Part shown: piece after piece, positions 1 to 12,185 of the stretch
Numbering within the stretch: position 1 is the stretch's first letter
Layout: every line of letters begins with the position of its first letter
Assembly: GCA_021030915.1 (NCBI GenBank)
Contig: JAGEMR010000075.1
Coordinates: 62,001 to 126,000, forward strand
From: Astrothelium macrocarpum
Taxonomy: Eukaryota > Ascomycota > Dothideomycetes > Trypetheliales > Trypetheliaceae
Direction of reading: 5' to 3'
DNA: 64,000 bases
Program-made: the position numbers and the translations under genes
The notes under the pieces: model-generated
What the model was told of the DNA's origin: nothing
What the model saw: only the letters and a program-made list of their open reading frames with translations
The model's database searches: none

Positions 1-744
1 AAAGGTGATTTGCGGGCTGAGGTAGTGGGAGGTGAGATGGCGGGCAAGGGAGGTCTGTGGTGGCGTTGTGTAAGCGTTGATGGCGGCTTTGAATGCGAGG
101 AGCATAGCAACGCAGCGAGCGTTGCTGCCACATATCGTGTAGGTACTCATTTGGAGGCCGAGGCTGAGGACAGAAGGATGAACTTCTTTTGGGGGTGCTG
201 GATGGAATGTTTGTCGGCGAGACTGCCCATATAGGTGCCCAAATAGGCCAACTTCTTTTGAGGGGGGCTTTTTAGACTGAGAAGCTTGAGAGGACTGAGA
301 GGAGCGGAAGGGTAATTTTTGTGAGCTTGGGGCTGTTCCTGAACCTCGTCGTGAATGCTGGCTTTTCTCTTGTTGTAGGCTTTTTTGGTCTTGCTGGCTC
401 GATTTTCCCTTCTTTTGTGTATCGCCTTTGTTTTGCTGTGTATGTGTTGGTGCATTTTGGGCTACTGGTGCGCCGCCAGCAGCAGCTCTTTCTGCCTTTT
501 CGCGTTCTCTTCGTGCTGCCTTTTCTAGCTTTTGCCTCTTTTTAAGTTCTGCTCCTGACAGCTTTGGCTCTGTGCTCCTAGAATCCCCATCTTTGATAGC
601 TCCATTAGGATTTGTCGCATTTTCCGTGCCATGAGTGGCTTTTGATTGACTTTTGCCTGGCTCGACTGTGCTTGGGGTTTTGTTGTCATCTGTAGTAGCT
701 TTCCCTACGCCATTCGATGTTCCGGTCGTTTCGGAGAGAGCCAT
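1..744 (-). CDS. GCD2: Translation initiation factor eIF2B subunit delta, N-terminal part (runs off the left edge)
   Basis: The minus-strand frame is open without a break from an ATG at 744 to base 1 (248 codons, no stop), so the 3' part lies outside the window. Residues 1-160 are a low-complexity, charged and Gln/Ser-rich leader with a basic KKRQKLEKAARRERE stretch, as in other eIF2B-delta leaders. From about residue 187 the family's conserved region begins, with VHPSVLSLGLQMSTYTICGS, then NARCVAMLLAFKAAI and YTTPPQTSLARHL. eIF2B is the GTP exchange factor for eIF2 in the cytosol, and delta belongs to the regulatory subcomplex that senses phosphorylated eIF2-alpha. The exchange activity itself resides in epsilon, not here. 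No intron is visible in the part seen. Recognition rests on remembered family motifs and is strong. Confidence 0.93.
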   Translation of the reverse strand, partial: MALSETTGTSNGVGKATTDDNKTPSTVEPGKSQSKATHGTENATNPNGAIKDGDSRSTEPKLSGAELKKRQKLEKAARREREKAERAAAGGAPVAQNAPTHTQQNKGDTQKKGKSSQQDQKSLQQEKSQHSRRGSGTAPSSQKLPFRSSQSSQASQSKKPPSKEVGLFGHLYGQSRRQTFHPAPPKEVHPSVLSLGLQMSTYTICGSNARCVAMLLAFKAAINAYTTPPQTSLARHLTSHYLSPQITF

Positions 745-3688
745 GTTGCGTTGCGAGCCAGCTCTCAGAAGGCGATATTGTCAGATTCGTGGAATCTAAA
801 TGTACTGAGACCTCCATTAAAGACAACCGCGTTGAGTGAGTCAACTTAACTTTGGCGGATTCATGTGCCTGACTGATGTGTTGAACTTGACTCGTTGGCC
901 GAAGTTTTGCCGCACGTTTGTACCAAACTTTTTACCCGTCCGAATCAGGCTTCATCTTAAACAGGCCTCAACTGACTAGCCGTTTACTATTTCCCAGGAC
1001 AAAGTTTATGAGGGAATATTGATACGATAGCATATAAGGTCATCACAACTGGAACTCCAGATATACTCATTCCTCAATCTAATTGAGTTCTGTATTTATC
1101 ACCTGGCTCACTCTCCCAACGGATAGATGGAGGGGTGGCCACGAAATCTACGAGGAGTAAGTCGGGGAAGGCAGTACGCTGATCCTGCTTGTTTTCTCAC
1201 ATCCAGCAGTGATGGCTGACGGGCCTGTATCACGATCCATGGCGTTGAGGACAAGAGCAGCACAATCGCACGATTGAAGGCTTTTTGACGTTTTTGATGA
1301 AATTGACTTCAAACTCGCTCCTGACTAAAGTTGAAAACGAGCTTTCTGGCTCTTTTAAGGTGAAGAATATCTTGTTGATCACGTTACTACCAAGCCAGCA
1401 TCGCCCTTAACAGGAATTACTCCGCTCAAAATAGGATGTCAAGATCTGACCCTGACCGATGGGCAAGCTTTACGGCTGAGCCTCAGCTACGTTGTATGAC
1501 CGAGGGCCTTCAGATTGTGTTGCCTTGCTATTTCCGTCGTATATGTATTCGCCCACTCTCGTTAATATATCATTTCCCATCCCTCAAAATACCCTTCTGC
1601 TCAGATCTTTTATTGACGAATCTCGCCCCAAAGACGGCGACTATATCTTCGACGATCTCCTTTTTTGTAAGGTCTCAAATATTTTCGCAGGGTGACACTA
1701 TGAAGGGTAGAGGAGAGATGGGGTTTGACGGTGATTAAAAACGACGCAGCATCTTACCCTCTTCACTTCATTCCATCGTGAACACAAAATACCAATGATG
1801 CCGGATCGAGGTCCTTGACGATAACTCATCGAATGTTATGGCTCATGTAAAGTATCATCAGAGTTGATGTTAGGACGAAAGCAAACAACCTACCTAAAAA
1901 CTGCGACACTATGATCCTCGTCAGTCTATTGCGATGGCAAGTTCGTCTTGACTTCGAGAGCTTCTGGAGACATGTATCGATACAGCCGGTAATGGAAGAT
2001 GCTACTACTGAAAACTTTACTCAAACCTACGAAAAGTGAGTTTGGATTTCATTGGCTGGAAGAGAAACAGGAGGTGGAAACCAAGCGATAAGAGACAATA
2101 GAAGCCGGCATGCACAATGTGCAAAAGGCGTGCTTTTCCAAGTGTTGTTATTGCTTCGTGATGAAGAACCGACTGCCGTCGGTCAAGCTCGTTGCAATTA
2201 AAACGTAATTTGAATTCATTTCCGCTTGTTTCCCCAGACATGATATTGATGATTTGAGGGGTTGTTTGCATAACCGAACTCATTTGGCACCTCAGTTGTC
2301 CGTCAGCCCAGGAATATTGTTTCCAAAGTCAAAGGCATGCACGAATCGTGCTCAGACACCGGGTGTTCGATGACGACCAACCGCTATGAGCGGGTTTCAC
2401 AGAACCAATAGGAAAATTTGACGGTGGTGCCATTGGGCAAGGGAGACGTTGCTCCAGATTGGTTACCAAGGATTGCGGGCGAATGTATGGAAGGTTCTGA
2501 GCTTCCTGTTTCATCGTTCCGCATTCCGTCACTCGGCAACGCGTTTTTCTGGATTCTTTCTTGTATTAAACGAAATTTTCTTTCGGGCGATCAGCGTTTC
2601 CAGGCAAATAACAAACATGCTGTACTAGCGTCGTGACCAGGCTCAGAACTTTGATGATGACGAAAACCTTCGCGGATAGAATAACTTGAAACTGTAAAGA
2701 CCCAGCATTATTAGGCCCACAAGAACTTGGCTAATAGGCTGCCAAACCCGGATATCGACATGGGAGAGTAAGAATATGAGATGAGCACATATGCCTTACC
2801 GTTGAGAAATGGATCAAAGCTTAAGAACCCCTCGAATCGCATAAGTTCAATGATTCACTCTTTAAAGGTTAATGATGTGTTGGTGGAGACATACTTAATC
2901 TCACAGGATAACACGGATATGCCTTTCTAGGCATGCCGTGTCGGCCGAATATGGACAGCACATACATTTTATGTCGCCAAGCTTCCTAGCATGGCACTGC
3001 ATGGGGTTGGCAATGTCTGAAAGAAGGATGTGGATGTGCCTAAGGCAGACTTGATCCGCGTACCCTAGATCTAATGCTGCCGGTAATACCGCGAGACATA
3101 GTATTGCATATCAGAAATAAATGCTGCTGCCTGGGGCGTTTTCGGGGGCACGGGGCAGTATTGGCGAGCGCACACATCAAAATCGTCGTTGCACAACATT
3201 ATGCAATGACTTGAAAACGGTCGGAGTTGCTGCCCGACATGCAGATTTTAGGCGTTAATTCGGGGAGGCAGGATCAGCGATGACGGGCGGCCGGAAGAGA
3301 AGTTCAGGCTCAGCTTAATTTATCAGAGCGTCGTTCGTGATTGTGACGCATGGAAACAAAGACAAGCAAGCCGTGGCGCAAGATGAGAGGAGGATCATGA
3401 AAGCCCCCCGCATAGAAGGTTTTAGAAGGGACGAAAGTATTAGAAACTTGTGACACTCAACGAAAAGTCAGAGTTTCAGCTTGGCGCGGATGTGTGGAAT
3501 TTTCGGACGTAAGTAATGTTATGTGGACATCTAGAGATGAGGTTCAATGGAAAGTAAGGTACTTGGATACGAAGTAGGAATGAGATGGATGGATTGGAAT
3601 CCTTGACGCACGTGACCCAGATTTTCACGTCACCCCGTCTCGGTCAAACATTTTCTAGCTTGACAGTAAAGCTATCGAGAGTTTCCTC
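745..3688. other. Intergenic, no supported gene
   Basis: This lies between the divergent eIF2B-delta and uL15m genes. All open frames are under about 100 codons, overlap one another on both strands, and show no domain or clear splice-linked coding pattern. A pyrimidine-rich segment at roughly 1500-1680 and the final 100-150 bases before 3689 are the likeliest promoter or 5'UTR sequence. I see no RNA gene here. Confidence 0.5.
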
Positions 3689-5089
3689 ATGATCCTCATG
3701 ACTCCACCGTCATGCCTCTCAATTCGCGCGTCTAGACTTCTCATCAAAAGATCCGCGTTCCAACCGGCTGCGCCTTTCCTTCTCCCTTTCCTATATTCGC
3801 CACTACGATCGCATATACAGATTCCACAACAAGCGCAACATACACGATACGCCTCGGTACTTTCAAATCTCTCTTTGCCATCCGGAGCATATAGTAAGAA
3901 AATCAGACGCGGACGCGGACCGTCAAGCGGTAAGGGAAAGACAAGCGGGAGAGGTCACAAGGGACAAAAACAGCATGGCAAGGTGCCCAGGGGATTCACA
4001 GGTGGACAGACGAAGCTAGAGGTGGTCAAGGGAAAGAGAGGCTTTAAGAATGTGTGAGTAATATAGGTCTTCCGATGCCTGTTCGGTTATCAATGTGGGG
4101 GCCATGTTGACGAACTCAACGACGCTGGTAGCTGGGATGTTTGCCAGACGCATACGTTGAACTCAACTTGCCTTCAATTGAAGATGAAAATTTTTACCGA
4201 CGATTTACATGTACAAGGACGTACTGATTGGTCTTTTTGTTAGCTTCTCTGCTGAACTTTCACCCATCAATCTCGACCGCATACAAACTTGGATAGACGA
4301 AGGCCGTCTTGACACTTCAAAACCCATCACACTCAAGGAACTCAACGACTCACGATGTCTTCACGGTGTCAAAGCCGACGGGGTCAAGCTCCTAGCACGA
4401 GTATGTCTCAAAACCTTCATGCTTCCCGTCCTCGTGCTCAATCACTTCCGTGATTTGAAAGAGAGGGGACAATCCATGCTAGACATCTCACTAATTATGT
4501 TCATCTACAGGATGCTGAAAAACTTACCCACCCGATCAATATCGTCGTCTCCCGCGCCTCCGGCGCCGCCATTGCCGCCGTTGAGCGTGCTGGCGGCCAG
4601 GTCATGACGCGCTACTACACCCAGCAAAGCATCCGACGTATCCTTCGTGGAGAATCACATCCGACCGGTCCCCTCGAGAACTTCCCCATCCATCCACCAC
4701 TATCCTCCGTACCCGACCTCCCTACGACGTCGTTCCCCGCCATCAACTCTGTTGACCCCTCCGCATCTTCAAGCACGAGAGGTCTAAACTTACCTACATC
4801 AGCGGCCAACGGCACAGGTGGGCCTGCGGGGCTTTTGAAAGGTCGCTACGAGTACGCTCTTGGGTACCAGTATCGCCTCCCTAATCCCGCAGCGCGCAAG
4901 GCCATTGAGTACTACCGGGACCCGTCGAACCGTGGGTATCTTGCGCACACGCTGCCAGAGGGTCAAGGGCCCAGCTTGTTCTTCAAGTCGGAAGCGGTTT
5001 TGGCAGCGGAGCGAAAGAGGAGGTTGCAGGCGAAGGGCAAGTTAGGGGGAGCAGGAAAGAAGGGGGAAGTAGACAATCGGTTGTTTTGA
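3689..5089 (+). CDS. MRPL10: Mitochondrial large-subunit ribosomal protein uL15m (L15/MRPL10)
   Basis: Three exons: 3689-4053, 4244-4400 and 4511-5089, giving 366 residues. Intron 1 (GTGAGT...TTAG, 190 bp) splits a Val codon, and intron 2 (GTATGT...ACAG, 110 bp) is in phase 0. Both junctions restore family sequence (GFKNVFSAELSPINLDRIQ; KLLARDAEKLTHPI). Residues 1-60 are basic and hydroxylated without acids, as expected of a mitochondrial targeting peptide. Residues 75-93 carry the uL15 glycine-rich motif GRGPSSGKGKTSGRGHKGQ, and the NLDRI...GRLD block and the ASGAAIAAVERAGG core follow. A long fungal C-terminal extension with a basic tail is present. The protein assembles into the mitoribosome large subunit. 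ATGs at 3689 and 3698 are both possible starts. Confidence 0.95.
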
Positions 5090-8000
5090 TGATGGGGCGG
5101 TTGTTGAGACTGGGCGTAGTGATTGGGCAATAGTGGCACAGAACAGAAGGGCATGACCTTTTGCCAGTTTGGGTCATGTTCTCCGGGGCTCTGATATCAT
5201 GCTGGCGGCTGACGGTGCATATTGTACTGCGAAACGACGTTCCGCACTGTAGATAGCATCCAAACATGTAAATTTTTTTGATCCTCTAATTTTTCACATA
5301 CGTGCACACAATAGCTCCGCCAGCCATTGTTGATCCATGCGGGGTTTTTTTTCCCAATGAGTGTCCTTAAACTAATTGTTGCAAAATGCTTACACACTAT
5401 CAACTCTGCTTACCAACATTTTTACTTTTTGCAGCACAATGATTTCAAGACTCGAACCCAGAAGTGTTACCAGACTCTGCAAGTTATTGGTTTTCCAATA
5501 TTCCATCGCTGATCATATCGGTAAGACAATGTTCGAGCTCAGCTATGACGAGAATGGCGTGGCCTGTACTCCAAGTGTTGGCTCCACCTCGGGGAATTCG
5601 AGGTAGCGAGACGACGAGTCTGCATATGCAACGGAGCATATTGGTTTAGCTGGATTTGCGGAAAGCTGTGTTGGGTGAGGATGAAGCAAGACGTTATGAG
5701 GAAATCGTCCATAGAGCTTAATTTGGGAAATACTAGACCAGTTGTTTTTCGCTTCGTATTAAAGATGATGCGAAATGCGTCCATGACAATCATCTCCATT
5801 ATTAGTACCCACGCGGCAAGATCACTTCAGGGTAATGCGTTATAGCGCGAAAAGTATAATTCGACGGGATTCAGCTTTGATGCAGTCGAATAGGCGAAGG
5901 AAGGTAGATGTTGGAAGATCACAGCAAAGCCATGTCACGGAACGGAGACTCCGAGTAAGCACCGGTGACGATACGGAAAACGGATCTGAAGAACTTCTTG
6001 GAATCATAATCGTAAATGCTTCCGAATCCGAAAAGCTTGTGTCTTTGATCAACGGGAATCGTCCAAGCGAAGGATGATACGTTAGGTGGTTGTAAGCCCG
6101 ATAGCAGCAGCAGCATTAAACTAAGAAATGTCGGACGGCGCCGTTTGGTCCGATGCGATCAAGACGCAGGCAACAGTGGCTGCAGCAAGTTACGATGTAC
6201 TAGAAGCAAGTCAGTCTTGTCCGAGCGTCTTGCACCTCAGCAAGGCTAGTTGGCACGTTGGCTAAGACTTGGCAATGATCCGGATATCAAGTTTGGTGAG
6301 AGAGTGTCTCTGGAACGTGGAGTCTTGCTACTTGCAGGGATGGGCCGATGATCATAGGGACATGAGGGCTGGGAATGGCTATGTAGGGTTGGAAGAATGT
6401 TCCATAGCAAGGGCCAGGTTTTTCATGCCTTTTCCTTGCAGGCGGCTTGGTGAAGGCCACCGAGGTGTGTGCCGGTCTCATGTGGTGCAGTTGTTGTCCA
6501 TTTTTTCCATCGCAGACCTGCACGACAAGCAAGCAGCGGAAGCATTGGATGAATCAAGACGCCCACCCTCGCTCAGGATGAGGTAAAGCCGGAGGACGGT
6601 GGGTGAATCCATACCCGATGTGGGAGGTCAGTGTCAGCCCGGGAGCCCGCAAGTTGGAGACAAGCGAACGAGTATTTGAAAAAACACCGACACAATGCAT
6701 GAGAAGAAGAAAAATTAAAAGGAATGTCACGACGATGGGACGCCTGGCTCAAGGGCGAGACGCCCGGCATCCTTGAGTGTTCGGAGGAGGCATGGAATAA
6801 CACGGGCTATGAGTATCAAGACCCGGCACGGCTTCCACCTACAAGTAATAGCGCGCTGCATAACGATTCGTGATAGCGGCTCCTGTGTGCGGATATGAAT
6901 TGATGGATTGGCAGAAACGTGCGGTCTGACCTAGTCACACGAGAGCGATGTTTGCCTTTGAGAAAAGCTAAACGCATCCTTGCAGGCAAAAGCGTGGAAT
7001 CGCGTAATGACTACATGACAGTGGCAAAAGGAAAGATTATTCGGCATCACCATCGCTTAGCTGCATTCATCTCGGTTGCCCGAAGCCGTCAGAAATGATC
7101 AAATGTTCGCCAAAGCGATCATGAAAATGGCATAGAGGACTTCCGGATAGTTTGACTACGATCGGACGGATATAAGGGAACGGGCAGGATATTGAGGATG
7201 CAGCATTCATCAAAGCAGATGGCGTCAATGTCCCGCAATATTCCCCATCCAAGGATGGGAGACTGTCAGCCTTGCAGCCATCACCCATTTCGTAGAGACC
7301 GATATGTTTGTATCCATGGTAACAGCTGGGAAAATGCAATGGCGATCTTCTGCTTGTCGCGGTAACCTTGATTGCGCTCAGCCCTGTTGACTGCAAATTG
7401 ACATATTCGCATTGTGCATTTGATCAACATTTACTGGGTGGCTGGCTTCCTTGCCGGACGCGTATTCATGGCATCATGCAGGCAATAAAGCTCGTGGATG
7501 GATCGAGCATTGCGTGGTTCCTCATGAAGCGGCCTCCGTGGCAGAAGTCTAGGTTTAGGCAAAAACGGTCGAGATAACGAGTGGTGCCTTGGAAGATTTG
7601 TGGTGTACGGGTTGATGAGAGTAACCTAACACCCTAATAAGCAGGGAGAAATTTGTCGAGATCACGCTAATGTATCGGCATGGCTAAGTTTCTAGGGTAA
7701 AACAGACCCAGGGTAGCCACGAGCAATGGGGAATGAGCCTGAGCTATTTCGGAAGTGTAAGCTGCAAGCCCTTTTGCTTCTATCATTTTGGACGATGGTA
7801 TTACCGGGATTGGGGGGATACGAGGATTCATGACTGCATCACCAAGCGTTCCATGTCTTTCGGGCCTAAATGCAACAGCTTGCCTCCACAAGCGTCCATG
7901 CGGCTATCACGGGTCCGAAGGGTGTCTTGATCTGACCAGGTTGCTCATATCCACGAGAGCGGGCTATCCAGCCTTTACCGCCTTACGCCGGGGCGGTTCG

Positions 8001-11000
8001 CGGAGTCGAGATCAGCTCTGCTAGCCCGCAGCAAAAAACCCCACCCCTTGATCAACTTGCGCGAGTCTTGGCCATGGCGGGTGTCAGCGGGGCAAGGAAG
8101 CAAAGCCAATAATCTGCCCTAGGTGAGTCTAGCGCCGTGACTCGTCCCCAAGTCGCGCGTGGAACTCTCTGTCTCGATTTCTTCGATCCTACGAATCGAT
8201 GCCTAGTCACCAAGAGGTCACTCGCGCATCCCGATTGCTGTGACCGAGGCGCACTCTCTATTGGAAATTGAACGGGCACGGGCTGAGCGCGATTATTCCG
8301 CTTGGTATGACTCCTTTTCCTGTGGCGGCGACGATCCCTCTTTTTCTGCAGCGTAGAGACCAACGGTTCGGCGGATGCATCATGGAATGCCGCGTCAGTC
8401 GAGCAAGTTGTCGTCAACTCAGGCCTTCTATGATTTGGGGGCACGACGGTGAATGATGGAGCGAAACACGCATCGCGTGTTGGTTTCGGACTGGGTGCAG
8501 CACCACTCTACAACTCCCGTCTACGTATCGTCATCACTGGCCGTTCAACGCACAAGATATTATTTGTGTACTAGGCATGTTTCGGATCACTTTCACGCCG
8601 ACCCAGTTGGAGCTTGGTAACCTTATTATGGATATTGTTTGGTCGCCGTGCATTAACTTTGAACCTAGGCTGGCAACAGTGGAGATTGTGTCGATCTCAC
8701 AGTGAGAAACCCTTGACTTTTCTCATTGCAAAAAAGTGTGGTGGCTCGCTTGTTAAGACGTGGCAGGATGCAGATGCCAGAAAGAGTGCATGTCGCCGTA
8801 GGCTTTTTGTTTTTTTTTTTTTTTTCCGCCGTGTTCTCGCAAGAGGCTTGCTTCTGGAAGATTTGAGGGGTCGCAGGCGGCATCTGCCGGCTACTTGTTG
8901 GACGAGGTCGATTAAACATTTTATCCGCTAGGGCGCCCTTGCTTGGCAACAGTAACTTAGAACAACATTGCTGCCTCGTATGTGCATTATGTGCTTTGTC
9001 ATCTGGGTTTGTCCACGAGTGTACCATGCACGATCCGACCGACCCGCCGCCACAAGACAGGTTAATTTGGGCACGGAATGTGCAACACGATTGGTTTGTG
9101 ATGGAATAAGCATTACTGGCGACAAATGCGACGTCACGGGCGATTTATTCCCACGTCAGCTGTTGCCGCATATCTCTACCTGGCTCACGCAGGAAGCTGA
9201 CGATGTTTGCTTTCAAGGGTGTACATTTTTCTTTGTTGCACAAATCCAGGAGAATGGCTCTCCAACCTGCAGTAGCGGACTAGGCCTGGTGTTGAATTCT
9301 ACGGGCGTTGGGACTGACTGGCCTGGCTTGTCTCGCTGGAGTGGAGTGGGTAAGCGACGTATTGCGCACGACCGGATCTTGAATAGAGAACCGTTTTCGG
9401 CACAACGCTCGAAAGCGTTAGTCTAAGCTATATTTCGGAGAGGGGAAAGAACAGACTGGTGTTGAATCATGTACAGAATTGATGGCTGTTTGGTCCGGCG
9501 TGCCAGGGTGCTGCGGCTTGATGCGGCGCAGGCGTGTGTCTCTCTCCTGATTCTCTTTCCGCAATGCCTAGGCAGTCATTCCACGGAATTGCTGGATGCC
9601 GTTTCTAATGGCATTCATTTCAAGCAATACCCTAAATCACCCCCTCGCCTCTACCTTAGATGGGGAAGCGGAAACGTGACCAACGACATACTTTCGATAC
9701 TTTATCGCAAAAGGGGTCTTAGGCTGATGTGGCGTTTTCGGTACCTCATGGCGTGTTCACAATAGTAAGACAAATCAATGTGCCCAGCTATGGGCTGGAC
9801 CTATTATAACGGCTACGGTTCTTTTTTTTTAATGTTGTCAAGGTTTACGACGACACCATCCATAGTTGATACCTGTGGTCCAGCTGGATCGAAACACAGG
9901 ATCGCATCAGCAACGCAACGGTCCCGATTTGACCACGGGCGGTCAACAGGCATGCGCGTTGAAGGAGCAATCAAACGGGAAATGCGTCCAAGCAGTGCAA
10001 GCATCATGGCCGCACAAGCATACCAGCGCACTGGACGCACGTTAATTTCCATTCCATTCTGCCTTGCCTTGTATCTAACACTGGCCGTATGGGAAGAGAC
10101 TGCTCTTCCGAGCGTTCATCTATTGCTGTTTCTGTCAGGGCAGGTGGAGGGCCGCGGCAACGATCCAGCCCAGAAAACCAGTGCAACTAACGCACGATTC
10201 ACGTTTTTCCCACTCCTGATCATCCATAGTGATTTGACTGCATCGGCGATAAGTAATTGGCGGCAGGTAGGAAGCTAACGGTGGATTTCACTGAAATTGC
10301 TGGCTCGGCGTGAGCGAGCATGGCTTGGGCTGAGCATGATGACTGAACGACTCCTCCAGGCGCCATCCGACGATGGAGCTTGTCACGAATAGATGTCGCT
10401 TGGGAGGCGCGTTGGTTGGGGAAGTTAGGAGGCCCAGGCATGACAAAGGAGAGAAGGCCCGTATGACTAGACAAATACGGAGCGCGACAAGTGCGCCGTG
10501 ATGGCTTGTTACGATGCGGCCCCCCGGTGCTCGAGTTCGTGGTCCGGGCAAGGTGTGTGCATGGTCACGGTGACTTGGGCTTGTCGGTCGGAGCGTGGGT
10601 GGCACGACCAGAGCATGACGATGGGGGACGGCTCCAGGAGAGGGAAGCAGAACTGCGAGGGGTGCGCGTCGGTCGGCGATGAGATGGCAGCGATGCGCGC
10701 TCGCATAATCTGGACCGGCAGCGAAGGTTTACTGGCGTTGGCCGGCGTCTGATTGGCACCCGAGTTTGCTCGCACGCACCGAATCAGCAATTTGGAGCCA
10801 TTTTCCATCTCAGACCGCGTCAGGAATTGATTGCAACCAGCCAGATCCATGTGAGCGCAATCCCTGGGCCGGAGCCACCGCAGCAAGCGCAGCGTGAGAA
10901 GGGCCTGGCAGAGCTTCGCCCCCAGCGCACCATCCCTCGCTCGCGATGCAGCACTAGCCGGATTGATGGCATTAACACAGACTATAGCAGCGAGCCAATC

Positions 11001-12185
11001 TTGGCGCATCAGCGTGAGGCTGCTGCTTGCGTGTGTTTCCCCTTTCCGATCGTCGACACGCCGCCTGAGCTGGGCCTTCTGCTGGCATCCATCCAGCACC
11101 GTCCAGCACCATCCAGCACCATGATCCGGCAGCGACTGCTTCCAGCTAGCGAGTAGCCTGCCAGTCGCGGCACGCGGCGTCGCTGCTGCTCTCTGGCGGC
11201 CAGCCTGGGCCTGGCGTACCTGGTACATAGCGTACGTAGCGTACATAGTGCCGTGAGCGCTCTTTCTGCTGTTGCTGCTGCTGCTGCTGCTGGGCCACAG
11301 GCGAACCCCGCGTCTCATTGGCCCTGCCGGGCCGTGGGATCGCTGGTGGTGGATTGATGATGGGATTCGTGTGAGCGCACTGCGACTCGGCCGCCTGTTC
11401 ACGCGTTGGCTGGCTCTGACATCAACGCTGCCGCCGCGACTGCGTCTCCATCTGGCGTCCAATGGCGATCAGCCTCATGGGGTCGTTGGCCGTGTTTCTG
11501 CACATCCATGCCTGGAACATTCCGGCAAAGCGCTCGCCTGGCGAGTCTGTCTGATGGCGGCCACCGCACAACCTAACCTAACCTCACCACTTGCCGTAGA
11601 ATTGATCCCACCGTGCTGTGACCTGGCGTTTGGTCAACAGATTCAAATCTCCGTTCCGCCATGGTTGCCACAAATCTAACTTCACCCTTCCGGAAGGCAC
11701 TGCGCTTTGAGGATCCCCTCGCTGCTAGTTGCTGTCACCCACCCTAAACCTCACACTAATTATCCTGATATCGTCACTGCCTGCCCCCACCGGCTGTGAA
11801 TGACTACTGACTGCTCCTGTCCGCATACGAACTTCGCTTTCTGACATTCCCTGGCCACATTCACAACAAGATCCAGCTGCTCCTGCCGGGCCCTTGACGG
11901 GTCATCCTCTCTAGCGTATGGTTGCTCCACGCCTGTGGTAGTCCCCTCGTCCACATAACTTGAATTGATTACCCATTGCGCTCCTTGCTTGCTGTGTGGT
12001 CCTCACGTCTGGGGAGGGCCGTATTGATCATTCACCCATTCCAGAAATGCCTGGAATACACACTTCACGTCCCCCACCGCGTTGTTGAATTCTGCCTACT
12101 TTGCTGGACCTCGGACCTCACCCTCACTGGACGAGCGCCACAAAAAGTTTACTATATGCCCCTCAAAGGATAATCCATCGACCTC
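5090..12185. other. 7.1 kb stretch without a supported gene, upstream of the cyclin gene
   Basis: No open frame here has a domain I recognise. The longer ones (for example 317 codons minus at 10509-11462 and 166 codons plus at 9778-10278) sit in GC-richer or low-complexity DNA, overlap frames on the other strand, and read as compositional accidents. It holds a T-run near 8808-8826, a T-run near 9822-9830, three near-copies of a 9 bp GTACATAGC-like unit at about 11223-11250, and a CTG run. The last kilobase is pyrimidine-rich with several short upstream ATG frames, consistent with a long 5' leader and promoter for the cyclin gene. Confidence 0.45.
11266..11292. repeat. CTG/CAG trinucleotide microsatellite
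   Basis: Nine consecutive CTG-type triplets, one of them TTG, lie about 0.9 kb upstream of the cyclin start. It is not inside any supported coding exon. Confidence 0.9.

Noticed and set aside
5430..5530. Possible tRNA on the minus strand (GGGTTCGAGTC resembles a B box)
   Set aside because: The flanking bases do not form a T stem or acceptor stem and there is no matching A box or anticodon arm.
8665..9027. 120-codon minus frame with a Lys run
   Set aside because: The Lys run is the complement of a T tract; the rest shows no family pattern.
10509..11462. 317-codon minus-strand frame
   Set aside because: Arg/Ser/Ala-rich composition in locally GC-rich DNA containing a CTG run, with overlapping plus frames, no domain, and no family resemblance.
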